Below are positions 35,072-42,124 of a DNA stretch of 42,124 nt, one piece after another. Under the pieces are notes generated by a model that was not told the DNA's origin, made no database searches, and was given only the letters and a program-made list of their open reading frames with translations. The stretch covers positions 1 to 42,124 of the forward strand of contig CAUJKA010000163.1 of the NCBI GenBank assembly GCA_963204965.1. The letters are read 5' to 3'. Both the position numbers and the translations under genes were made by a program. Each line of letters opens with the position of its first letter. Within the stretch, counting starts at the first letter, position 1. The stretch comes from Planctomycetota bacterium (GTDB lineage Bacteria > Planctomycetota > Planctomycetia > Pirellulales > Pirellulaceae).

Positions 35072-38000
35072 ATGACTGGAAGCTTCGTTCACCTACATTG
35101 CCATAGCCACTACAGCCTGCTGGACGGGGCTAGTTCGATTGACAAGTTGCTCGGGAAAGCCAAAGACAATGGCATGAATGCCCTAGCGCTGACCGATCAC
35201 GGCAATCTGCACGGAGCGCTAGAGTTCTATCAGAAGGCCAAGAAAGCGGGCATCAATCCGATCATTGGTTACGAAGCGTACATCGCTCCTGGCAGTCGCT
35301 TTACTCGAGGCGATGCGAGTAGTTCGAAGGAGTCCTCCTTTCACCTCACTCTGCTGGCTCAGAATCGGACGGGCTTTAAGAACCTTGTGAAGTTGGCTTC
35401 GAAAGCCGCGCTCGAGGGCTTTTACTACAAGCCGCGTATCGACCGCGAGATTTTGGAAGAGTTCAACGAGGGGATCATCTGTCTGAGCGGATGCGTATCC
35501 AGCGAGTTTTCCAGCGCGATTCTGAATAACAAAGATCCATCAGAAGCAGAACGCGAGGCCATAAAGGTCGCGCAGTGGTTCCATGGCGTGTTCAAAGATC
35601 GCTACTTCGTTGAGATCATGAACAACGGCATTGAGATTCAGAAGTTGCAACTGGAAGGTGCCGTCAATATTGCCAACAAGTTGGGTCTACCTTTGGTAGC
35701 AACCAGCGATGCGCATTATGCCAATCGCGAGGACGCTGAGATTCAGGACGTGCTGCTGTGCATTAACACCGGCAAGTTTCGCACGGACACCAATCGTCTC
35801 AAGATGGACAACGACCAGTTCTATCTGCGCAATGCCGAGGAGATGTACCAGAGTTTTCGTGGTCTCGAACACGCGGTCGCGCGCAGCCAAGAGATCGCCA
35901 ATTCCGTCGATATCGAATTGGAGTTGGGTAAGCGGTTCTTTCCGACCTACCCATTGCCCGAGAATAAGCAGCCCGCTGACTACTTGCGAGAGTTGTGCGA
36001 GTCGGGTTTGAAGGATCGTTATCTCGGCAACGAAGAGATGCTGCCCGGCGGCGAGTTAGCTCAGGTTGTCAAGGATCGACTGGATCGTGAACTAGGCGTA
36101 ATCAACAAGCTCGGGTTCGCAAACTACTTCTTGATTGTTTGGGACTTTGTTCGCTATTCACGAGAGCAAAAGGTACCGGCTACTGCGCGGGGTAGTGGCG
36201 TTGGTGCCTTGGTTTGTTACTCGTTGTATTTGAGCCACGTTTGCCCGATTAAGTACGATTTGCTGTTCGAACGATTCTTGGATGAAAGTCGTCTAGAGGC
36301 GCCTGATATCGATATCGACTTCTGCAAGGATCGTCGAGCTGACATTATTCAGTACGTTCGCGATAAGTACGGCGAGGCGAACGTAGCGCAGATCGGTACC
36401 TTCGGAACGATGGCTGCCAAGGCTGCGATCAAAGACGTCGGACGAGCGCTCAACATCCCGTTGGCTCAGGTGAATCAGATCACCGAGATGGTTCCTGAAG
36501 AGCTGAAGATCACGATCAAGAAGGCTCTGGATAAAAGTGCTGAACTAAAAGCGTTTTACAACGGCGATCGCGATGTCCGAGAACTGCTTGACATAGCGAT
36601 GAAGCTAGAGGGCAATGCGCGGAACATTGGTACTCACGCGGCAGCCGTGGTGATCGGCGATCAGCCTTTGACCGAGTACGTGCCGCTGGGCCGAGTCAGC
36701 GGCAAGACGGATATCATCACGCAGTGGTCGATGGGGGATGTTGAAGCGTCGGGCCTGTTAAAGATGGACTTTCTTGGCCTTCGCAACTTGACGATCCTAT
36801 CCAAAGCGATCGAAATCATCCAGCAAACTACTGGCACTGAGTTGGATATCATGCGGTTGCCTTTGGATGACAAGAAGACCTTCGCGCTATTGCAGCGAGG
36901 TGAGACCAAGGGCGTGTTTCAATTGGAAAGCGGTGGTATTCGCGATCTCTTGCAGCGAATGAAGCCCGACCATTTTCACGACATCATCGCGACCAATGCG
37001 CTCTACCGACCTGGACCATTGGAAGGTGGGATGGTGGACGACTATGTGGCGGTGAAGCATGGTCGCAAGAAGCCTGAGTATCTTCATCCGGTGCTTGAAG
37101 AGATCTTGTCTGAGACCCACGGTGTGATGGTCTACCAAGAGCAGGTGATGCGGATTCTGAATCGACTTGGCGGAATTGAGCTGGCAAGTGCGTATACCTG
37201 CATTAAAGCGATCAGCAAGAAGAAAGAGGCCATGATTGCTGCTAACGAAGAGCAGTATATGAAGGGAGCTACGGAGAAGGGCTTGAGTGTTAAGCAAGCT
37301 CAAGAAATGTGGCAGATGATTCTTAAGTTCGCCGGGTATGGCTTCAACAAGAGCCACTCGACGGCTTACGCGCTGCTCGCTTACCAGACCGCCTACTTGA
37401 AAGCACACTATCCGGTCGAGTTCATGGCCGCGCTGCTTTCAGGCGATATCCCTGGACGAAACTTCAAGCATAAAGATTCGTTGATCGAACACATTGAAGA
37501 CTGTACTCGGATGGAGATCGAGGTGGTTCCGCCCGACATCAATCATTCGAATGTAGATTTCAGTGTGGCAGACAAAAAGATCTACTTTGGGCTTTCAGCG
37601 ATCAAAGGCTGTGGCGGATCTGCCAGTGAATCAATTGTTGCCGCGCGGGCTAAGGGCGGACCATTCAAAGATATCTTCGAGTTCTGCGAGCGTGTCGATC
37701 CAACTGAATGCGGACGATCTACGATCGAAACGCTGATCAAAGCTGGCGCATTTGATTCGACTGGAGCAAATCGAGCTCAGCTAATGGCCGTGGTTGAAAA
37801 GGCGATACAGTCGGGTGCGACAACACTTGCCGATCGTCGCAGTGGTCAAATGAACTTCTTTGAAGAACTGGAGGAAGCGACTCCGACAACGAAAAAGTCG
37901 ATTGGGCTTCCGGACATTCCCGAGTTTCCAGACAAGACAAAACTCATGATGGAAAAGGAAGTGATCGGTACCTTCCTCTCGGCGCACCCGATGGTCGAGT

Positions 38001-38635
38001 ACAAGGACAGGCTGGCAAAGTTGTGCTCGCACAGCACTAGCCAATTGAAAGAAGTTACGAAGCGATCCGAGGTGATTGTTGGCGGCATGATATCGTCGAT
38101 CAAGTTAGCCGTGACTCGCGATCCCAAACCGGGTCAGCCAAGCAAGTACGCTAATTTCGACTTGGAAGATATGGACGGCAATGTGCGGTGCATTTGCTGG
38201 CCTAGTTCGTATGAGCTCTATGGTCCTATGATCGTCCCTGAGGCGGTGGTGATCATGCGCGCTACGGTCGATAAGCGTGGCGAAGACGAAGTAAATTTAC
38301 TGGCTAACGAGATCATTCCGATTGAAGAGGCCGACCAACGATTTACCGCGGGTATTCGTATCCATGTGGACTATGAAAAGCATGGTGACGAGGTTGTGGC
38401 TAAGCTGAATGAGATTCTTCGAGGCTATCCCGGCAATATGGAGGTGTCGTTGATTGCCAATTTGGAGATGGGCGAGCAAGTTCAAATGACGCTCCGAAAG
38501 CATCGGGTAGCCATATCCCCTGAATTAAGGGGCAGGTTGAACGATCTACTTGGCCCAGAAAGCCATCGACTACTGGTTTCCCCGCCTAAACCCAAAGTGC
38601 AAAGTGGGGGGGAAAGGAAATTTCGACGGGACTGA
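35072..38635 (+). CDS. dnaE: DNA polymerase III alpha subunit (DnaE1)
   Basis: 1187 residues. It is the replicative C-family polymerase. The N-terminal PHP domain has the full metal-binding look: HLHCH (7-11), TDHGN, GYEAYIAP, and SDAHY. Escherichia coli DnaE has lost several of these. The palm aspartates are Asp412 and Asp414 (APDIDIDFCKDRR), and Asp566 (LKMDFLGLRNL). The finger and thumb parts follow, then a helix-hairpin-helix, an OB fold (VGGMISSIKLAVTRDPKPG, about 1008) and the short C-terminal tail. TTG 35066 is an alternative start two codons earlier. I preferred ATG 35072. It stands alone on the plus strand. Confidence 0.97.
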   Translation: MTGSFVHLHCHSHYSLLDGASSIDKLLGKAKDNGMNALALTDHGNLHGALEFYQKAKKAGINPIIGYEAYIAPGSRFTRGDASSSKESSFHLTLLAQNRTGFKNLVKLASKAALEGFYYKPRIDREILEEFNEGIICLSGCVSSEFSSAILNNKDPSEAEREAIKVAQWFHGVFKDRYFVEIMNNGIEIQKLQLEGAVNIANKLGLPLVATSDAHYANREDAEIQDVLLCINTGKFRTDTNRLKMDNDQFYLRNAEEMYQSFRGLEHAVARSQEIANSVDIELELGKRFFPTYPLPENKQPADYLRELCESGLKDRYLGNEEMLPGGELAQVVKDRLDRELGVINKLGFANYFLIVWDFVRYSREQKVPATARGSGVGALVCYSLYLSHVCPIKYDLLFERFLDESRLEAPDIDIDFCKDRRADIIQYVRDKYGEANVAQIGTFGTMAAKAAIKDVGRALNIPLAQVNQITEMVPEELKITIKKALDKSAELKAFYNGDRDVRELLDIAMKLEGNARNIGTHAAAVVIGDQPLTEYVPLGRVSGKTDIITQWSMGDVEASGLLKMDFLGLRNLTILSKAIEIIQQTTGTELDIMRLPLDDKKTFALLQRGETKGVFQLESGGIRDLLQRMKPDHFHDIIATNALYRPGPLEGGMVDDYVAVKHGRKKPEYLHPVLEEILSETHGVMVYQEQVMRILNRLGGIELASAYTCIKAISKKKEAMIAANEEQYMKGATEKGLSVKQAQEMWQMILKFAGYGFNKSHSTAYALLAYQTAYLKAHYPVEFMAALLSGDIPGRNFKHKDSLIEHIEDCTRMEIEVVPPDINHSNVDFSVADKKIYFGLSAIKGCGGSASESIVAARAKGGPFKDIFEFCERVDPTECGRSTIETLIKAGAFDSTGANRAQLMAVVEKAIQSGATTLADRRSGQMNFFEELEEATPTTKKSIGLPDIPEFPDKTKLMMEKEVIGTFLSAHPMVEYKDRLAKLCSHSTSQLKEVTKRSEVIVGGMISSIKLAVTRDPKPGQPSKYANFDLEDMDGNVRCICWPSSYELYGPMIVPEAVVIMRATVDKRGEDEVNLLANEIIPIEEADQRFTAGIRIHVDYEKHGDEVVAKLNEILRGYPGNMEVSLIANLEMGEQVQMTLRKHRVAISPELRGRLNDLLGPESHRLLVSPPKPKVQSGGERKFRRD

Positions 38636-38783
38636 CCGGGCCGTCTGGCTGAGAATAACTTAAGCGATTTGGAAACTAGCATACCAACTAGTTGCCTTTC
38701 GCGCTTGCAGCAATTACTCTCAGTAGGAACAGCAGTGCTCTTCCTGCGCAAATTGCGAAACTCAAGCTTGAGGCATTCGTCCC

Positions 38784-40232
38784 ATGCAAATCATCTCATC
38801 CTCCCGAATTCTACAAATTGGTTTACTACTAGTAACCCTATGCGCTAATGCTAATTGCCAAGTTGGTGGCGGCGGTGGCGGCGGCGGCAATGGTGGTGGT
38901 AACGGTGGTGGCAATGGCGGCGGCAACGGCAACGGTAATGGCAACGGTACAACGGCCGCTGGTGTGGAAATTGATCCGCAGGGCGTCTTGCGAATCATGC
39001 AAACCAACCCACAAATAACAGAGATGCAACTTCGCGCTGCTCGTCAATCCATGTCTCCAGACTTGGTTCGGGTCAGCAAGATGCGAAAGGTATCGCTCAA
39101 CCGACTGGAAAAAGCGGTAGCTGCGAAAGTAGCGGCTGGAGAAATGCCGACTGCTGAGATGATTGCCATGGCTGGAATCAATCGACTGGAGTATGTCTTC
39201 TTCTATCCCGAATCCGGTGACATTGTTTTGGCAGGTCCTGCTGAAGGATTTGGCAGAGATTCATTGGGTCGGATTGTAGGTATCGATTCGAAGCGACCAT
39301 GTCTATTGCTTGATGACGTCATTGTCGCGCTGCGAGCATTTGGACCTTCGGGCAAAAAGACGAGCTTGATCAAGGTTTCCATCGATCCAACTCAAGAAGG
39401 TTTGCAGCGTATGCAGCAAACTCTGAAGCAACTTGGTGGAACATTGCGTTCTACAGATGACATTCCTTTCATCGTCAATAGTCTTCAGCAATCACTTGGT
39501 CTAAACGAGGTTTCCATTGAAGGCGTTCCTGCTGGAACTCACTTCGCTCATGTTTTGACTGAAGCTGATTATCGAATGAAGCTGATCGGTATTGGACTCG
39601 AGCCAGTACCGGTTCCAATGCAAAGTTACATTGCTAGGTTGACTGCAACGATGACATCCTCCAACGCTTTGGTGCGATGGTTCTTCGTTCCTGACTATGA
39701 AGCTTTGGTTGTAAGTGAAGATGGAACCGCGATGCACTTAGTCGGTAACGGTGTAAAGCTGGTTGGCGAAGACGAACGAGTTGATTCATCAGGAAAGCGA
39801 AAGGCCAGCGGTAACGCAGGCAATCCAGCTAGCCGTGGCTACACAGCCGAGTTCACCAAGAAGTTCAATCAGATCGCAACGGCCAATCCTGTTTATGGCC
39901 AACTAAGAAATCTTGTCGATCTGTCGATTGCAGCCGCTTATATCCAAGATCAAGGCATGTACGCTAAGTCGAACTGGAAGCTTGGTGTTTTCGCCGACGA
40001 AGACAAACTGCCCGTTGAAGTATTGCCAGCTCCTCGTCAAGTCGAGACAGCGATCAACGCAGTGATGAAGGGGTCGCGATTGATCACTCCGATCGGTGGT
40101 GGCGTGCAGATTCAAGCTCGTAACGCTCTCAAAGAAGAGAACGTGAAGAAGGACACTGATGGATCGGTTGCCAAGGTTCGATCTGCAACCACATTAGAAA
40201 ATTTGGCTGAAGGCCAATGGTGGTGGGATTGA
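38784..40232 (+). CDS. DUF1598-like exported protein with Gly/Asn-rich N-terminus
   Basis: 482 residues. Signal peptide about 1-25. Residues 28-55 are Gly-rich (mostly GGN repeats). The rest is conserved-looking: a VLRIMQTNP helix region, a YVFFYPESGDIVLAGPAEG segment, and a strand-rich middle with VLTEADYRMKLIGIGLEPVPV that I associate with planctomycete DUF1598. The C-terminus ends AEGQWWWD. It follows dnaE by 148 bases with no shared function evident and ends at a strong terminator. Function unknown. Confidence 0.78.
   Translation: MQIISSSRILQIGLLLVTLCANANCQVGGGGGGGGNGGGNGGGNGGGNGNGNGNGTTAAGVEIDPQGVLRIMQTNPQITEMQLRAARQSMSPDLVRVSKMRKVSLNRLEKAVAAKVAAGEMPTAEMIAMAGINRLEYVFFYPESGDIVLAGPAEGFGRDSLGRIVGIDSKRPCLLLDDVIVALRAFGPSGKKTSLIKVSIDPTQEGLQRMQQTLKQLGGTLRSTDDIPFIVNSLQQSLGLNEVSIEGVPAGTHFAHVLTEADYRMKLIGIGLEPVPVPMQSYIARLTATMTSSNALVRWFFVPDYEALVVSEDGTAMHLVGNGVKLVGEDERVDSSGKRKASGNAGNPASRGYTAEFTKKFNQIATANPVYGQLRNLVDLSIAAAYIQDQGMYAKSNWKLGVFADEDKLPVEVLPAPRQVETAINAVMKGSRLITPIGGGVQIQARNALKEENVKKDTDGSVAKVRSATTLENLAEGQWWWD
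38865..38948 (+). repeat. Simple GGN-coding repeat
   Basis: Inside the DUF1598-like gene, about 84 bases made of GGC/GGT with AAT/AAC interspersed encode GGG and GGN units. Such stretches can change length by slippage, always by whole triplets if selected. Confidence 0.9.
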
Positions 40233-40278
40233 TTTCTATGTCCTGAGTGACTCTTAATCATTTCTGTAAAGACAAAAC

Positions 40279-40308
40279 AAAAACTGCTGCGTTACCGCAG
40301 CAGTTTTT
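40279..40308. terminator. Bidirectional intrinsic terminator
   Basis: A 13-base stem, AAAAACTGCTGCG (40279-40291) with CGCAGCAGTTTTT (40296-40308), and a tetraloop TTAC, followed by T. A-tract and T-tract on the two sides let it act for both converging genes (ends at 40232 plus and 40358 minus). Confidence 0.92.
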
Positions 40309-40357
40309 TGTTTTCTACTTGCACAGAGTCGAGCACCCAGAGTTGAGCTCTGATCAG

Positions 40358-40996
40358 TTACGGACCGATTAGGCCGCTCTTTACGGCCCATACGGCTGCA
40401 GCAGTTCGATCGGTGGTGTCCAGCTTGCGGAGAATGTTCTGCACATGCTCCTTAACTGTTTCCACGCTAATGCTTAGCGAAACGCCGATCTCTTTGTTGC
40501 TAAGTCCCAACGCGATATGTCGGAGGACTTGTAGTTCGCGGTTGGTAAGCGGTACATCCTTAGAATCCGATCGGTCGCGACGCTTTTGCATGGTAGCTTG
40601 CACGCGGCGAAGGATGCTAGATTCACTGGGCAGCTCTTTGGCTGCAGCTCGCTTGATGGACTCCAACACATCGGCTCTAGACGAGTCCTTCAGAATGTAG
40701 TCGGTTGCCCCTAGAGCAATAGCTCGAGCTACATACGTGGGGTTATCGTAGGTCGACATCATTATCACCGCGATTTCAGGAGACTCCTTACGAATCTCTT
40801 CCAGCGCGGTCAAACCGTCTTCCTCGCCAAGTCTAACATCTAGCAGTACGACATCCGGCTTCTTAGTTTGTGTAATGGCCAGAGTCTGTGCAACGTCGGC
40901 AGCCGTGCCGATTATTTGGACTTCGCTACCTTCGAGTAGGATGCCGATTCCACTGCGAACGACTTCATGGTCGTCACTCACAAGGACCTTTATCAC
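40358..40996 (-). CDS. NarL/FixJ-type (LuxR) response regulator
   Basis: 212 residues from GTG 40996 (GGAG upstream). Receiver domain: acidic pair Asp8-Asp9, phospho-acceptor Asp53 (VVLLDVRLGEEDG), Thr/Ser at 81-82 and Lys103 (DYILKDSS). The LuxR helix-turn-helix is at about 147-205 (LTNRELQVLRHIALGLSNKEIGVSLSISVETVKEHVQNIL). A longer frame from 41041 adds 15 residues that do not look like receiver sequence. No histidine kinase is nearby, so it is an orphan regulator. It is divergent from the NtrC-type regulator. Confidence 0.93.
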   Translation of the reverse strand: MIKVLVSDDHEVVRSGIGILLEGSEVQIIGTAADVAQTLAITQTKKPDVVLLDVRLGEEDGLTALEEIRKESPEIAVIMMSTYDNPTYVARAIALGATDYILKDSSRADVLESIKRAAAKELPSESSILRRVQATMQKRRDRSDSKDVPLTNRELQVLRHIALGLSNKEIGVSLSISVETVKEHVQNILRKLDTTDRTAAAVWAVKSGLIGP

Positions 40997-41483
40997 CGAT
41001 AAATCTCCAATCTTAGGAACCCAACACCTTATACTAATCATCTTGGGTGTCGGCAGAATTCAAAATTGGGGCTATTATCATAAGCATACTTCATTCGTTT
41101 GCCCTTGGCACCAATAAGTACTGCTTATGTCTGCTCCACCCAAGACACCTTTCCATCATAACCGTCCAAAGCCTCATCGTCCAACCTTTTGCAGCACCAT
41201 TTGTGCATAGTCAAAGTCTGGAAGTGGGGTGGGCGTCCATTGATTGGCCAAATTCTGGTTTCGTCAGGGATTAGGCACACTTCTATAACGCAATTCTTTG
41301 TTTTTCCAAGATGTGAACCGGTGAAATTTGCTGTCAAATCGTGCTGTGTTGCGAATTTACAACGTTTTGCTTTGCTTGTCCCCCATTTGCAACCTAAATA
41401 ACTGTTACCAAGAACTAATTTGAGGCGTTTGGTGCCAGGGTTTTTGGCATGGGATCTCGAAAAACCCTAAATGGCGGCTGGAA
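40997..41483. other. 487-base divergent gap between response regulators
   Basis: No gene found. It contains an 8-base inverted pair, CATAAGCA (41079-41086) and TGCTTATG (41122-41129), separated by 35 bases, with a smaller dyad, ATAAG-TACTG-CTTAT, around the second arm. These could be sites for one of the two regulators. A short TGCCA...TGGCA dyad is at 41433-41449. Confidence 0.35.
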
Positions 41484-42124
41484 ATGAGTGGATATCGACT
41501 GCTTTTGGTGGACGACGACGCTTGGTTGTTGGATTCGATGAGTCAATGGCTCAGCGAGCAAGGCTTTAAAGTTAGCTCAGCGAGGTCAATCTCTCAGGCT
41601 CAAAAGCACCTCGAGCAGACCGTATTTGATTTAGCTCTAGTCGATGTGTGCCTGGATCGCGAGGATGGCTTTGCTTTTCTTAAATGGAGCAAAAAGCACT
41701 ATCCCGACCTGCCAGTAGTCATGATGACCGGTTATGGCGGTCCTGATTCGGGCGTGGAAGCGGTTGGCGCGGGAGCGTTCGACCTGTTAACTAAGCCCAT
41801 CATCGACCAGGAGCTCCTAACAGCTCTAAATCGCGCTGCTGAACAAAAGTTGATCGCTGATGAGAACATTCGGCTGAAGGAACAATTAGATCGACGCAGT
41901 GGATTGGAGTCCATTCTCAGTCACGATTCCAAGATGATCGAAATTTTCGATATCATCGATAGCGTAGCGGACACTCGGGCAACAGTTCTCATCACCGGAG
42001 AGAACGGGACGGGGAAGTCGATGATTGCGAGGGCCATTCATCGTCGAAGTAGCCGAAGCAAGAAGCCCTTTGTCGAAGTTGCCTGCGGAGCTCTGCCTGA
42101 TAACCTGCTGGAGAGCGAACTGTT
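41484..42124 (+). CDS. NtrC-family sigma-54-dependent response regulator (3' end missing)
   Basis: 213 residues are visible before the window ends, still open. Receiver: Asp10-12 cluster, phospho-acceptor Asp54 (LALVDVCLDREDG), the MMTGYG strand and LLTKPI lysine. A helical linker is at about 115-150. The AAA+ domain then begins: Walker A GENGTGKS (172-179) and VEVACGALPDNLLESEL. This matches NtrC/ZraR-type activators that open sigma-54 promoters. The GAFTGA loop would come just beyond the edge. It starts 487 bases from, and divergent to, the LuxR-type regulator. Confidence 0.92.
   Translation, partial: MSGYRLLLVDDDAWLLDSMSQWLSEQGFKVSSARSISQAQKHLEQTVFDLALVDVCLDREDGFAFLKWSKKHYPDLPVVMMTGYGGPDSGVEAVGAGAFDLLTKPIIDQELLTALNRAAEQKLIADENIRLKEQLDRRSGLESILSHDSKMIEIFDIIDSVADTRATVLITGENGTGKSMIARAIHRRSSRSKKPFVEVACGALPDNLLESEL

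Noticed and set aside
38762..39047. Long minus-strand frames opposite the Gly-rich region
   Set aside because: They are complements of a GGN-coding repeat (poly-Pro and Ala/Thr runs) and have no gene-like features.
41433..41460. Sigma-54 promoter (TGGCA...) before the NtrC-type gene
   Set aside because: TGGCAT is present but no GC element at the right spacing downstream.

Overview
The window looks like chromosomal DNA from a planctomycete, most probably a member of the Pirellulaceae. The evidence is a DUF1592-type cytochrome gene paired with a DUF1552 Tat-exported gene, a DUF1598-like secreted protein, giant secreted TPR, leucine-rich-repeat and PQQ-propeller proteins, a BlaI/BlaR1-type pair with a huge C-terminal extension, an ExbB-ExbD-toroid cluster, frequent GTG/TTG starts, and short dispersed dyad repeats between genes. 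I see no prophage, insertion sequence, CRISPR array or rRNA.

Layout. 1-627 is non-coding and full of repeats. 628-3869 (minus) is a BlaI-type repressor coupled by a 4-base overlap to an M56 metalloprotease receptor, with palindromes upstream that could be its operator. 4354-4599 (minus) is a tRNA-His with its own promoter and terminator, followed further along by a thymidine/pyrimidine-nucleoside phosphorylase (4596-5900) and a DUF2007-like zinc-ribbon membrane protein. 6965-8408 holds three small membrane proteins, the second of which seems to have lost a C-terminal zinc ribbon by frameshift. 8611-12615 is the DUF1592 cytochrome plus DUF1552 pair. 12659-16030 is a run of small lone hypothetical genes, one interrupted by an amber codon and one SUKH-like, with copies of one inverted repeat in the gaps between most of them.

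16260-26153 (plus) is the most interesting part: a 1090-residue TPR protein, an ExbB/TolQ-type protein with a secretion signal, an ExbD/TolR-type protein, and a 1088-residue protein with three N-terminal membrane helices, a TonB-like SxxxH motif in the third, a roughly 600-residue Ser/Ala/Gln-rich linker and a C-terminal squalene-cyclase/prenyltransferase-like toroid. A secreted protein of unknown function follows. I read this as a proton-motive-force-driven envelope complex in which a toroid replaces the TonB C-terminal domain. That reading is an inference.

26191-31306 (minus) is an overlapping pair: a membrane-anchored leucine-rich-repeat giant and a WD40-like lipoprotein-like protein. 31473-33918 (plus) encodes an exported alpha/beta hydrolase and an exported PQQ-type beta-propeller. 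34027-34683 (minus) is an XRE regulator fused to a SnoaL/NTF2-like domain. 35072-38635 is DnaE with an apparently intact PHP metal site. 38784-40232 is the DUF1598-like protein, ending at a strong bidirectional terminator. 40358-42124 has two divergent response regulators, one LuxR/NarL type and one NtrC type cut by the window edge.
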